64,000 bases of DNA from Lonicera japonica (taxonomy: Eukaryota; Streptophyta; Magnoliopsida; Dipsacales; Caprifoliaceae): contig CM038467.1 of the NCBI GenBank assembly GCA_021464415.1, forward strand, positions 54,828,734 through 54,892,733, written 5' to 3'. Position 1 is the stretch's first letter; each line of letters starts with the position of its first letter. The translations under genes and the position numbers were made by a program. Below are positions 35,561 through 47,230 of the stretch, in pieces. A model generated the notes under the pieces. That model saw only the letters and a program-made list of their open reading frames with translations. It was not told where the DNA came from and made no database searches.

Positions 35561-36023
35561 ATACAAGGAAGAAAAAATTTGAAAACTAAAAGGAGAAAAA
35601 GATTCCATTATTTATTTCTACCAGATCATCTGGTAAGTCTAGGCAGCTAAACAGCGGACCATCGCCTAGGAGGCGACTACTTGGGCCTAGATGGAGATTT
35701 CTAGAACACTAATAGGAGTTAATTAACTTCTTCTTGATTGACAAGGCTGTAATTTCAACTTTTTTGTTACACTAATTACCACTTCAATTGTAATTGTATC
35801 ATTACATAGGAAGCACTTTGATTTCACACTGAGATCATTTGATCAAATTAATGGGAAAATAAGAGCCTTAAATAACGTCATAAAGTAACAAAAAAAGACT
35901 CGCAGGCTTTCTCCGCATTATTACTTGTAAGGTCAACTAATCTATTAGATTTGTTGCTCTCACACATAATTATAAACAAAGTGCAAGAAAAGTGTTAAAA
36001 AGGTAGGTAGAAGGTCATATTAA

Positions 36024-36441
36024 TGAAGGATGGTTCTCCCAGCCAATGGATGGTAGGTCTGGTTTACATCCACCCTTTTTGTGATTGATATTTATTGGGA
36101 TTGATGATTATTACAAATTGCAAATATTTTTCTCTAATATCTCCAGCTTGCCTTCCCAAATGATTAAGGTGAGTTCCTTTTATAGATGGAAGGAATTAGT
36201 GGTTACAAGATGAAAGGCTTCACTCCTCATGTTGTATTTGTGTGGAGATAATAGCAGAGTTAGTTGTGTAGTGGGCGGTTAATAATTGTCGTTGGGTGTG
36301 CCGGTCACGCTCTCGTTGTGCTGTTGCCACGTGTCCTTGGAGAGCACTTGCTTTTGGTCTATCTTACTGAACTCGGACACAAGGTGAGGTCGGATCTTGT
36401 CTTTTGGTTATGAGCTCAAATAGTTATTTTTATCCCCTTCA
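36024..36441 (-). repeat. 3' LTR of the Tat-type element
   Basis: 418 bp with TGAAGG at one end and CCTTCA at the other, a six-base inverted end. In minus orientation it directly follows a purine tract (CTTGAGGGGCAGT, 36442-36455). The partner LTR is not in the window, so the end at 36024 rests on the inverted termini only. Confidence 0.6.
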
Positions 36442-36455
36442 ACTGCCCCTCAAGT
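36442..36455 (-). other. Polypurine tract of the Tat-type element
   Basis: On the minus strand ACTTGAGGGGCAGT abuts TGAAGGGGATAAA, the LTR start. Position and composition fit a plus-strand primer site. Confidence 0.5.
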
Positions 36456-36869
36456 GTTTTACCTCGGCATGTTCATGGAGGTCGGATGCTTGTACCTGGA
36501 GACTGGGGCCCATGGCGTCTTGCAGCTGGCTTGTACTTCAAAAAAGCTGGCGAATGCATTGAAATGACTCACATTAAATGCAATTTCATCATTAGGCGCG
36601 ATTTTAGAGGGGAGACATGCTGTGTTGGACAAAAACTGTCCAACTTACCCCACTTTCACATTTTCCTTCTCATTTTCAAAACTCTCTTAATTTGCAATTT
36701 TCCCTCTTTCTCTGTGCGAGTGACGAATTATAGTTACAGTCTGAAACCGCGATTTTCCTTCCTCGAAGTGTTTTTCTGGCACTATAAGTCTTCCTTATCC
36801 CCCATTCTTGTTCCATTGTTTCATTTTTATCTTTCAGAGGGTTAGGGTTTGAATAGCGTAGATAAGTAT

Positions 36870-37345
36870 GTGAAGGTATTTAGTTAAGGGGGACGAAGAA
36901 CTTGCTACATTCTCTCAATAATTTATCCCCGATGGGTGCACAGTGAGGCTTCTTAAAGTAAACAAGGAGCCCACTATTGATCCAAGAGATGGGGAGATTG
37001 GCATATATCCTGTCCTATTTGAATAGGCGGGGTTGAAACTGCCCTTAGATCCCCTATTATGTGATGTGTTGATACAATGCAACATGGCACTATGTCAACT
37101 GAGTCTTAATGAGGTTATAGTAGTCTTAGGTTGTGCTGCTCTGAACAAATTGTTGGGGATAAAATCTCACATGGAGGGAGATTTTTTGGTGCTATTCCCT
37201 CTGTAACAATCCAGGCGATCATTCTCGCTATTACTTTCGAGCTCGGGTTAAGGCTTCCGATGTGGTCAAGTGTTTGACCAAGTCCGAAAAGGGATACGAT
37301 GAAGGCTTGGTGGTAGTTGGGGGTTCTTAGGATGATGGGAATATA
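36870..37345 (+). pseudogene. Antisense ORF, N-terminal 'gypsy-type' domain
   Basis: Plus-strand translation near 37000-37160 gives IYPVLFE-stop-AGLKLPLDPLLCDVL...LCQLSLNEVIVVLGCAALNKLLG. This matches the pattern 'GLRLPL-PF---L---G--P-QL-PN-----G--VLC--LG' of the plant domain listed as 'putative gypsy type transposon' (Transposase_28). It lies opposite to gag-pol and has stops. The frame is cut by a solo LTR at 37350. The leader at 36456-36860 carries further frames that look like untranslated sequence. Confidence 0.6.
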
Positions 37346-37349
37346 GCTA

Positions 37350-40005
37350 TATGACGCCCTGAATTCCGTTAGGAGGTTTAAATCTTCGGAACCCAGTTAA
37401 TCACGGTGCCGTATGCGACGACGGGTTTGAAAATTTTAAAACTTATATATTAGTAATTTACATGCAATGCCTAATTTTCAGAAAATTTTGGCATGTGGAA
37501 TTCGTAATTTTAACAAATCTGGACCTGTAAAAATATAAGATAAACCTGACTTTTATAAACTCCACATTTGTAAAGTCTAAAATCAATAAAGGAGATCATA
37601 TAGTTTTGTGTATCAAACAAACCCTGCAATGAGGTCCCAATCAACCAAAAGGCTTTACATCACATAAGAATATAATTTAATACATGTTTAGTCATAAAAA
37701 AATACACAAATCAACTAAATATACAAAAGTTGAGTCGTCTACGAACGACTACAAGTGGTCTAAGGTCATCAGAGGTGTCTATACTTCGTATTCATGCCGC
37801 CCTCGAAGAGAATTACCTGCAAAAATGGTTTGGAAAATGGGAGTGAGCCGAACACGGGTTCAATGGGAACTATAGGAGTTTGGATAAGAAAATACTTTTA
37901 GGAATGCACATGCATCGTGAAGTTATGAAAGTAATTTGAACCATGTATATGTATATATACTTATACTGTTTCTAAACATATATATAGACATAGATAGTAC
38001 TCTTATTAAAATAACTTGGAAACCATGTTATATACAATGCACACCAAGCACCGCCCAAACCCCGAAAATGAAATAAAGAATATACCGTCAGAAAATTAAG
38101 TAAATCATAATAATGGAATAAATCATAAAAGAAGCGTAGGCACTAATCTCATAACCGTCAATCTCATCTCACATCAGACATCTAGGATTTACTATATTGT
38201 GCACAGCGATCGCGATCTAAGCCCCCAAGGCTAAGGTATGCAGCCCCCAATACTGGGTCCCTGTGGATCAGTATGCTACATCTCGGGGTCCCCCTACGGA
38301 CCATAAAGTATGCCGCCCTCAAAGTGAGGTCCCTCTACGCGGACCAGGGTATGTAGCCACCAAGGTTAGGTCCCCATGGACCATTAGTGCTTGCCCGAAA
38401 ATCTAATTATATTAACCATGTAAATTGTTCAAAGTATCAAATATCTAAGCCTCATAATAACTAAGTTACCCAATAGCCATAAAAATATTATAATTCTAAT
38501 CCATAAAGATCAAAAGATATCCACCAAATAATATACTTAAACATAATACACACACACATATATATACATGTATAACTCAATCCAGATTGTATATGATATT
38601 ATTATTTTACTTTGCAATATACTCGCCATGTCCATAACTAGTGGTCTGATTAAAAATCTCGTTTACTAATCCTTCTAGTAGGAAGTTTTTAGATTGATTC
38701 ATTATTCAAGCTCCGAGTCTCATATAAAACATAATTTGTAACAATTTTGGTTCATTTAAACACCCCCACATGGTCTTTATGTATATTTAGAATCAAAAGT
38801 ATATTAAAAGTCTGACCAGTGTAGTTACGGACTGGCTAGTTAACTAAATAGATTCATGAGAATCAATTTGGTAGTTCATGTACAACAATAATATCATATA
38901 CAATAAACTCTTGCTCAATTCACACCTTAAATTCAATGATATATCAATACATGTGTATATTTACAACTTTTTATCAACTATGTTATCTGTATAGGCGGGT
39001 TTTGCATCCAAAATCTACAATCTTAACATATAATTGGGGGTTCTTGTTAAATCACCAACCTATAATGATATTAAGTGCAAAACAGCCAAACAATCAAAAG
39101 AGATCAAACCCAAACCCTATGATAATGCATAATTTCAAAATTATACTAAGAACTACTAATTTGGTTTGAAATCAAAGATACAATACATAATAATTTGAAA
39201 AAGGGTTTAAGTATAAGTGTTCCCACCTCTATTGGAGGTTTAAACCAAGATTGGAGTGTTAGATTAAAGTGTAGATGGCAAGAATTTCAGAAGCCCTAGC
39301 TTTCCTCAAGCTCACATGGAGGAATGGTGGTGAAAGAGATGATGGATAGTGATCTTCATATGCATAAATCTTGAAATGGCTTGAGTCAATTGAAGAAAGC
39401 CATCAAAATCTCTCAAATTCTCTCACTAGGACTCTCTTGAGGGGTATTGAAGGTGGTGGCTCAAAATAGGGAGGATAGGAGGTTTTGGTTGTATAAAAAT
39501 ATGGTCAAAATGCAAAAAACTTTGATTTTTGACCTCTTAGTAGCTCGTCAGTCGACTGAGCACAATCCATCAGTCGACTGATGAGCACTGATGCCCACTA
39601 ATGCTATTTTTCTACAGTTCGCCCACTTCGCGCTCAGTTTTGGCCACTATAGAGTTGGAATTGGGTCTCGGCCAAAACATGAAAGTTTTAGATAATTGAT
39701 TTACCTTTCCAATGGAACTAATAGTGACTCATTTGGACTTCGGATGAAGAAGTTATGGCTTTCACAAGCTAGAAAGGTCACTTTTCGGTAAAGGCAATTT
39801 AGGCGGCAAATTTTCGAATTTCGCTTGGACCACCCGAAATGGATTACAACCTATTAGGATAGTGTAATAACATATAAGTGAAGTGTGGAAAATGTCTAAA
39901 CCACTCAAGGATCATCTGAACCAACTCTTGCCACTCGAACCAAAAATTACGTTATTAGAGGTTATAAAGAGGAACTAGCAAAGAAATCACATAGCGGGTA
40001 TTACA
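37350..40005 (-). mobile_element. 2.66-kb solo LTR nested in the Tat-type element
   Basis: The five bases AGCTA occur at 37345-37349 and again at 40006-40010. Between them the sequence runs from TATGACGCCCTGAATT to GCGGGTATTACA. On the minus strand it starts TGTAATACCCGC and ends with a mutated CA (GGGCGTCATA). There is no gag-pol. Length and termini fit a chromovirus (Tekay-like) LTR. It holds a degenerate tandem block (38220-38390) and two CAGTCGACTG palindromes (39549-39558, 39571-39580). The frames it contains are not protein-like. Confidence 0.72.
38220..38390. repeat. Degenerate tandem repeat in the solo LTR
   Basis: Four or so units of GGTATGCAGCCCCCAAGG...GGGTCCC(T/C)...GGACCA, about 45 bp, GC-rich against the surroundings. 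Confidence 0.65.
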
Positions 40006-40588
40006 AGCTAAGATAAAAAGATATATACATCGCCATGTTGGTAGGATTTTTGGGTGTACTTTTGTCATCCATCTTGTGTTGCAATTTGTATTCACTTTTG
40101 ATACAATTCGGTGCTTGTTTTGTAGTGAAGCCCGGTTATCCGAGCAGTAAAGTTATTGATTAAGACTTTATTAATCCCGTGATAAATTTTAATGGTCCAA
40201 GGGAGTTCGTATTCTTGATCACCCCTGAGCTGTTCACAACTTGCTTGGTTACACCCCCCGGGACACCAATTTCCTGAGTGGGTTGGCAACACCAAGATGC
40301 CGAGATAGCTTGAGGATAGGCAGAAGGTTAAGGTTCGCCCAGCTTTCTACCCTATCATCCATACATGAATTGTGATCAGGGAGGGGCTTATTAAGAGAAC
40401 AGGCGTCACACAATTGGGCTGGTTGCTAATTTGAGTGGCCCTTGCACCTCGGCTCCTTGTGAAGATAAAGGAAAAAAAGAAAAGCTGTTAAGCCAAGTCG
40501 CAGTAGCTCGAGTACTCCAACCGACCCCGACCTAATTCGACTTTACTAGGACATCGAAGGCACAAGTTACCATGCCATCGAAGATTCT

Positions 40589-41600
40589 GTGGAGATGGCC
40601 CCCAAAAGAAGGAACTTGAGCCAAGCTATACAGGATGACGCCAACGCTGGACAGGTTGCTGCGTCTCCTGCTCAGAAGAGACCTCGCTATGGATACAGAG
40701 CTGTGGTGACCACCTCACCCTCCTCCCCCTCAGCTGGCCAGGAAGTGGAAGCTACCGACCTCCAGAAAAAAGATCAGCCTCAAAGGGTTGAAAGTCAGGT
40801 AGCCTAACAGGTAGAGGAAAATCTAGACTGAAATTGGAGTCCTGTGTTTTGCTACCAGGGCCGTGAGTTGATGGAGTCTTATTCCATATATCGCTCCCCC
40901 TCTGTTGCAGCCACCATCATGTATGGGATTACAAAGGCTGATGATGTTGTCGAGCTAAACGACATCCCTACTCTTCAACTGAGGAATGAAGCTCTCTAGG
41001 ATATGTTGAAGGTGGATATCCGAGCTTGTTAGTCTTTTCAGATTGTCAATTGTCAATTCATTTGGTTCATTGTCATCATTTTGTCTTTCTTTGAGCAGGC
41101 TCCCCAGAAGTTCATGGTGTTGGACGATAGGAGGACTGTCTTTAGTAGGAACCAGAATGAAGCCCTCACGCGGCTAGATGTGAAAAAGAAACGTCTGAAG
41201 GCAAAGAGGAAAGAGATAGACACTACTAACGGGCTGATATCGGGTTTGAACCAGCAGTTAGGGAGTGCTCAAGGGGAGGTCAACACATTGAGGTTGGATA
41301 ACCAGCGCCTGACTTCGGAGGTCGAGCTTTTAATGAAGGAGAGTTTTGACCTTAAGGTGAGTCATAAGCAGGAATTTGCTGATGCAGAGCAGAGGGGCTA
41401 TGATCTCTGCTTTGACGAAAGTGTGGCTGAGGTCAAATCGATCAAGGTTAGGCTTTACGAGATTGGGTATGACCGGGGCCTTGATGCTGCCCAGGTGCTC
41501 CCCATGAGCGATCTGAGGGTCCATGTTCTCATTCTTACAGACTTCCAGTATACTGTAGAGGCGCCTACGGTCGAGACAGACAGCTGAGGTTAGGGAGGTG
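40589..41600 (+). pseudogene. Antisense ORF, C-terminal coiled-coil part
   Basis: A frame from 40589 (MAPKRRN..., basic, Ser/Pro-rich) is followed by broken frames, a likely intron ending TTTGAGCAG at 41098, and a long helix-forming frame to 41587 with EALTRLDVKKKRLKAKRKEI, LNQQLGSAQGEVNTLRL and a conserved-looking YDRGLDAAQV end. It continues the protein whose N-terminal domain is at 36870-37345; the nested solo LTR separates the two. Function is unknown. Its plus-strand promoter would have to lie inside or near the 3' LTR of the host element. Confidence 0.6.
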
Positions 41601-41827
41601 GTGGAGGTTCAATCCCCTGCTGATAGTGTGGCTGGTCATAGTAAGGTTGGTGGTGGGGAACATGCTGGAGGGGGTGAATTGGAGGATACTGGCGCTCACA
41701 ACCCTTTCATCACATTGGATTAGGCCTTTTTTTAATTTTTCACTGAACTTCTTCATTTCCGTAATACACTGTGTTTCTTCATCTATGGTGTTGCTTGCTG
41801 TTTCCTAGTATTAGAAAGTTTGCTAGA

Positions 41828-42420
41828 TAAGTTAAACAATTTAGCTTATGTTCATAAGCTTGTCATAGTGATAAAGTTAAATATAATTTAAGTTTTATTT
41901 GTAAAGGATTAAGCTTCATAGTCTCGGTATAATGGGTAAATCAAACATTTTAACTTTCATTAACATAAGCTTCACAAGCTCGATGTAATGCATAAGTTAA
42001 ACAATTTTAACTTTTATTTGTAATGAATCAAGCTTCACAAGCTTTGAACAATCGATACGTTAAACATTTTAACTTTCATTAATAAAGAAGCTTCACAAGC
42101 TTGGTACAATGGATAAGTTAAACATTTTAACTTTCATTAATAAAGAAGTTTCACAAGTTCGGTACAATGGGTAAGTTAAACATTTTAACTTTCATTAATA
42201 AAGAAGCTTCACAAGCTCGGTACAATGGGTAAGTTGGACATTTTAACTTTCATTAATAAAGAAGCTTCACAAGCTTGGTATAATGGGTAAGTTAAACATT
42301 TTAACTTTCATTAATAAAGAACTAAGCTTCACAAGCTCGGTGTAATGGGTAAGTTAAATAATTTAACTTTTATTAATAAAGAAGCTTCACAAGCTCGGTA
42401 CAACCGATAAGAAAACATTT
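41828..42420. repeat. About 58-bp tandem array between pol and the antisense ORF
   Basis: About ten units of GAAGCTTCACAAGCTCGGTA-CAATGGGTAAGTTAAACATTTTAACTTTCATTAATAAA. The central units are nearly identical and those at the left edge more diverged. It marks the convergent boundary between minus-strand integrase and the plus-strand ORF. Such 3' arrays are typical of Tat/Ogre elements. Confidence 0.9.
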
Positions 42421-42423
42421 GCC

Positions 42424-43185
42424 TTAGTGGTAGTATTCCTTCAGATTGGACACATTCCATGAATTTTGAAATGCATTGCCATTCATGTCTTCCAGGTAGT
42501 ATGCTCCAGTCCCACTAAAAGAGACCACAACATACAGTCCCTCCCAATTTGGTCCGAGCTTCCCATCTGTGGGTTTAGTTGTGTTCAAAGTGACTTTACT
42601 GAGTACCAAATCTCCCACATTGAAGCTCTTGAGTTTCATATGCTATTGCATCTGTTGGACCAGTGTTTGGTGGTATGAGGCTAAACGTATGAGGGCTGCT
42701 TCTCTTTTTTCTTCCACTGTATCCAAAACTTCTTCTAGGGCATGGTTGTTGCCCTTAGAGTCTACAAGAGAAGTTCTTAGTGACGGTAATTCAACCTCTA
42801 AGGGGATAATGATTTCTATGCCATAGGTCATAGAAAATGGGGTTTCGCTAGTTGACCTCCTTGGAGTGGTGCAATAAGCCCAGAGAACTGTGGAAAGTTG
42901 TTCAACCCACTTTCCCTTAGATTCGCCAAGTCTCTTTTTCCGACCATCAAGGATTACCTTGTTTGATGATTCTGCCTGCCCATTTCCTTGGGGGTAGCTG
43001 GGAGAGGAAAAAAACTGTTTAATCTTGTAAGTGTCACATAAATATTTAATGTCCAGGCTTTTGAACTGGGTGTCGTTATCCATAATCAATGTTCTCGGAA
43101 TGCCAAAGCGTGTATGATATTTTTTCATAGGAAAGATTTGACATACTAATACTTGATTCTTGTAAAAGGTTCTGCCACCACCCAC
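42424..43185 (-). pseudogene. Integrase fragment of the Tat-type element
   Basis: Two frames. The first (43185-42643) has GIPRTLIMDNDTQF (second catalytic Asp) and QGNGQAESSNK (catalytic Glu), then the usual WAYCTTPRRSTSETPFSMTYG. The second (42639-42424) has GDLVL and a C-terminal SWNVSNLKEYY without a chromodomain. The N-terminal zinc finger part is in other frames upstream. Broken by a stop between the frames. Confidence 0.8.
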
Positions 43186-43288
43186 TTGGTAAAATAATAT
43201 GTTTCGACCAGCAGATATTTCTTGTGGTATGATCTAAAAAACGGACCAATAATATCCAACCCCCATTGTGTGAATGGCCAAGGACTTG

Positions 43289-44396
43289 TTATAGGATGAA
43301 GGTCGGTGGTCGGCTGTCTGATGTGGGGTGAGAATTTTTGGCACTTTTCCCATTTCTAAACATAAGCCAAAGAATCTTTTTGCATGTATGGCCACCAGTA
43401 TCCTTGTGAGTGAGCTCGGTGAGCCAAAGATCTGCCCCCAGTGTGGCTCCTACAGCTTCCCTCATGAATCTCAAACAAGAAATCTTCTATTTTTTCTGGA
43501 TGAACACACTGAAGATATGCTCTTGAAAACGACCTCCTGTATAGTACCTTTTCTGGTGATAACCAGTACCTGGCCGCTTGCAGTTCGACCCTGTGGTCGG
43601 ATGGGAGGGAGTCTTGTTTGAGATAGGCTTTGAGCTTCTTCCCTTTTGAGCCCGATAATTATAGCCTCGTATTTTGACTCATTGTTGGAAGTTTCAAAAC
43701 CTAGCCTGATAACTAATTTAAGGACTGTCCCTTCTAGGGATTTAAGGATAATGCCCACACCTGAACCGTTTCAATTGGAGGCCCCATCAACATGCATGCT
43801 CCAGAACTATGTTGCCTCTTCATCTACCCGAGTTTCTCTATTTGTTCATTTATCCCCACCATAATTGAACTTGTAGAACCCGATGGTGAGCTGGTGTAGT
43901 AGGTTCTGCAACTGTGTCAACACGAAACTCGGCGATGAGATCGGCCAAAATTTTTCCCTTAATTGCTGTCCTGGATTCGTACTTAATGTGGAACCTGTTA
44001 AGTTCAATAGACCATTTCATCATATGACCAGAAAGCTCGAATTCAGTGGGAGGTCAAAACTTTGATCGGGTGAGCGTTAAAGTAATGTCTGAGCTTCCTT
44101 GAGGTTGTGATTAAAGCAAGAACCAGTTTTTCTAGGGGTAAGTAATCTTGTTTAGGTCGCACCAGAGATTTACTAACATAATAAAGTGGTTTCTAAATTG
44201 TGTCTTCCTCCCTGATCAAGGCTGCGCTTATTGACTTTGATGAGGCCGACAAGTATGCATACAATTGTTCATGCGGCTTAGGAATTGAGATAAGGGGAGG
44301 GCTGGCCAGGTACTCTTTCAAGTCTGCCAGTGCTTTGTTGCACTCCTCTATCCATTTCAGTTGTTTACCTCCCTTTAAAGCTTTGAAGAAGAGCAC
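43289..44396 (-). pseudogene. RNase H region of the Tat-type element
   Basis: Fragments include SKSISAALIREED (RT-RNase H connection, 44396-44193) and NNESKYEAIIIGL (about 43640), the plant Ty3 RNase H pattern. Interrupted by several stops and frame changes. Confidence 0.7.
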
Positions 44397-45218
44397 CTGG
44401 AAATAAATTTGTTAATCGCAGCTATTATATCAGTGAGTTTATGCATTTGCTTTATTGAAGTCGGAGCTCGAATATTTTTGAGTGCTTTAATTTTCTCTAG
44501 ATTTGCCTCTAGCCCTCTGTAATTTACCATGAAACCAAGGAATTTTCCTGAGCCAACCCCAAAAGAACATTTGGGGGCGTTTAATCTCATATTTTACTAG
44601 AGATTTGGAAGGTGGCATAGACGTCGGATAGGTGGGTTTCCTTCATCTTGCTCTTAACTAGCATATCGTCAACGTAAACCTCCATATACTTTCCAATATG
44701 CTTGCGGAACATTTTTGGTACCAGCCTTTGATAGGTTGCCCCCGTATTTTTCAGCTCGAATAGCATTACGCAGTAACAATATAATCCTAAAGTGGTGATA
44801 AGTGCTATATTTTCTTGGTCTGGGCCGAATAGCGGTAACTCGTGATAATCGGAATATGCATCTAGGAAGAACATCCTTTCATGTCTGCTGCAAAGTCTAC
44901 CAATTGATCTATTCTTGGGAGTGGAAAGCTATCTTTCGGGCAGTCTCAGTTAAGGTAAGTGAAATCTACACAAACCCTCTATTTGCCATTATGTTTTTTC
45001 ACTACCGCTGGGTTGGAGATCCAGCTTGGGAATTGTGCTTCTCTGGTGGTACCTATTTTCAAAAGTTTTTGTATTTCTTCTTTTATTGCTCTGGCATTCT
45101 TAAGTGCAGCTCGGCATGATTTTTGCTTAACAGGTTTGACAGTTGGGTCGATATGCAGCTTGTGACACATGACTTCAGAATCAATGACTGGCATGTCATA
45201 AGGTTTCCAGGTGAACAC
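44375..45218 (-). pseudogene. Reverse transcriptase of the Tat-type element
   Basis: Frames at 45218-44979, 44874-44587 and 44590-44375. YVDDMLVKSK carries the catalytic DD pair. MFFLDAYSDYHE contains the first catalytic Asp region, KNTGATYQRL matches the usual 'KNAGATYQRLV', and KCSFGVGSGKFLGFMV follows the palm. Three frameshifts separate the pieces, so it is inactive. Confidence 0.85.
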
Positions 45219-45405
45219 ATTGATGTTTTTCTCGAAGAATGAGATGATATGCTGTTTTTCCTCTTAACTAAGCAAACTAACTATGAGGAAAAACTTTTCG
45301 AGGTTATCCTCTTTGATAAAAACCCTTTCTAGGTCCTCTTAAACCCTATCTTTGGGTTCGCCCCTGCTTTGCGCGTCAATAGTGGGCCCAACCTTTGATT
45401 GCTAT

Positions 45406-45924
45406 TTATCTGAGTTTTCCTCCCCAATTGAAAGAACCTTCTGAACTTGCTCGGATTTTAATTTCCCTTTCCCTTTGGTCTGTAGGTGGTCTACTTCCTT
45501 GCCTTGGACTACCATATAAAAGCACAATCGAGCTTGTTCTTGATTTACTCTCACCTCCACTATTCCTTCTGGTGAAGGGAATTTCAGTTTCTGATGAAAT
45601 GGGGAGGCCATTGCCTTGATTGTCCCCATCCAGTTCCTTCCTATGATTGCAATGTATGGGGGCACTGATGTCCACAATTAAGAATTCCATGACAGTTTCC
45701 ACTAGGCCAGCACGTACTGGGAGCCTGACCCTACTTACTGGCCACACTACTTCTTCACTAAAACTGAAAACTGGTGAGTTTAGGGGAATTATATCCTTTG
45801 AGGGGATGTTGAGGGAATGGTACATGATTTCGGATGAACTCCCTGGGTCTATTAAGACCCTTCGGACATCCCAGGTGGAAATCTTCAGCGTTACAACCAG
45901 GGCATCACTGTGGGGGACTTCCAC
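45406..45924 (-). pseudogene. Aspartic protease region of the Tat-type element
   Basis: The frame has VRRVLIDPGSSSEIMY, the plant Ty3 form of the active-site D-x-G-S motif, followed by PVSRVRLPV. It is one of the better-preserved frames, but it lies between broken gag and RT. Confidence 0.75.
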
Positions 45925-46038
45925 ACCTTGCAGGTCTTTGTCTGAAAAGCTTAGCTGTTGTTATATCCTTTCTCCGTCCCTGTCTCTCTTGTCGGACGTG
46001 ATCAACAGGACTGTCTGCGAGGCGATATATTCTTGCAT

Positions 46039-47230
46039 TCAAACCTTCCATTGGTTGTTTTGGATTGCATTGTTGGTTAAGGCAGAAGAGTCCAAGACAC
46101 TATGTATGACATCAACAACACCTACTTTTATAAGCTCAGCATTATGATTAACTTGCTCAGTATCCTTGTGACTTTCAGTCTCTTTTACGAACTTCGAGAT
46201 CAGCCCCCTCTTTACCAAGTCCTCCAAGAAGAACTTTAGAGACTTGCATTTTTCTGTTATTTGGCCACGGTCTTTGTGGTATGAGTAGAACTTATCGGGA
46301 TCCCTTATGTTAAGGTCCGAGGGCATGGCTCTTGGCCATTTGAAGAAAGGTTTGTCCTTGATCATGCTCATCACCTTGTAGATAGGCTTTGTAAAAATTG
46401 TATTGACCCCTCTATAAGACGTTTCCGAAGGCGTACCCTTGCTTAGCTCACGATCATTCTCCCTTTTCCTTTTGCCATTAGAAGAGCTCAGATTCTTTTC
46501 CTCTGGACGTCCACCCCTTTGGATTTTATCCTCCTCCAACCTGTAATGTTTTTATGTTTGGCATATGAGGTCGTCCAGGGAGACGGGCTGCTTCATGATT
46601 AAGTCGTTATAAAGTGGGGATTCCGGGATGAGTCTATGGCCAAAAGAAGCTATAGCCACCTGAGGTCAATTAGCTTCAATCTCATTGTAAAGGTCCCAGT
46701 ACCTCTCGGAGTAATCCTTGAGTGACTCCTTCTGCTTTTGCCTCAAGACCATGAGCTCGGCCCAAACCCTTGGGAGGTCGGGAGCTCGCTATGAATCGGG
46801 CACATAACTGTTATGTCAGATTTCGGTAACTGTCTACAGAACTAGGTAGGAGCTGATAGTACCATTTCAGTGCTGTTTTGCCTAGACTGGCGACGAAGCA
46901 CCTACACAGCAAAGATTCGTTGTTCTCCCATAGAGTCATGGCTTGGTAGTAAGCTCAAACATGGTGTGCGGGGTCAGATTTTCAGTCATTGATGGGGTAC
47001 TTTGGCATAGTAAACTTTCGCGGTGGTTCTGCATTGACGATCCGGGTTGTGAAAAGGGATTGCCTCTCTTTCCCCAATGCTTTCCTTGCTAAATCCCTCG
47101 CTGTTTTGGCCTCCATCTTCCCATTGTTCTGGATAGCGTCCAAAATGAAGTTTCTAAGATTTTCATTGGTCCTATGATTGTTCAACTGTGGCTGGTCAAC
47201 CTGGATCCTGAGATGTTTGTAATTTGTCAC
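46039..47230 (-). pseudogene. Gag fragments of the Tat-type element
   Basis: The first frame (47230-46982) ends PPRKFTMPKYPIND, the start of the retrotransposon gag domain; broken frames continue with HVEAYYQAMTLWENNESLLC. The second (46539-46039) has YHKDRGQITEKCKSLK, a variant of the CCHC-like 'H-D-GH-TE-C--LK' motif. Stops lie between. Similarity ends at 47230, so the 5' end of the element is lost. Confidence 0.75.

Larger units (their letters stand above)
36024..47230 (-). mobile_element. Degenerate Tat-type Ty3 retrotransposon
   Basis: Minus-strand order: gag (47230-46039), protease (45924-45406), RT (45218-44375), RNase H (44396-43289), integrase (43185-42424), a tandem array, an opposite-strand additional ORF, a purine tract and the 3' LTR (36441-36024). 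There is no chromodomain. The antisense ORF after pol is a known trait of some Tat-lineage elements. All frames carry stops and shifts. The 5' LTR and PBS are missing, since similarity ends at gag near 47230. A 2.66-kb solo LTR is nested at 37350-40005. Confidence 0.85.

Noticed and set aside
36486..36845. 119-codon plus-strand ORF next to the 3' LTR
   Set aside because: No recognisable domain, and it lies in the leader of the antisense ORF. Composition looks untranslated.
42466..46147. Plus-strand frames across the pol region, some over 160 codons
   Set aside because: They are opposite-strand shadows of the gag-pol fragments, which carry clear RT, protease and integrase motifs on the minus strand.
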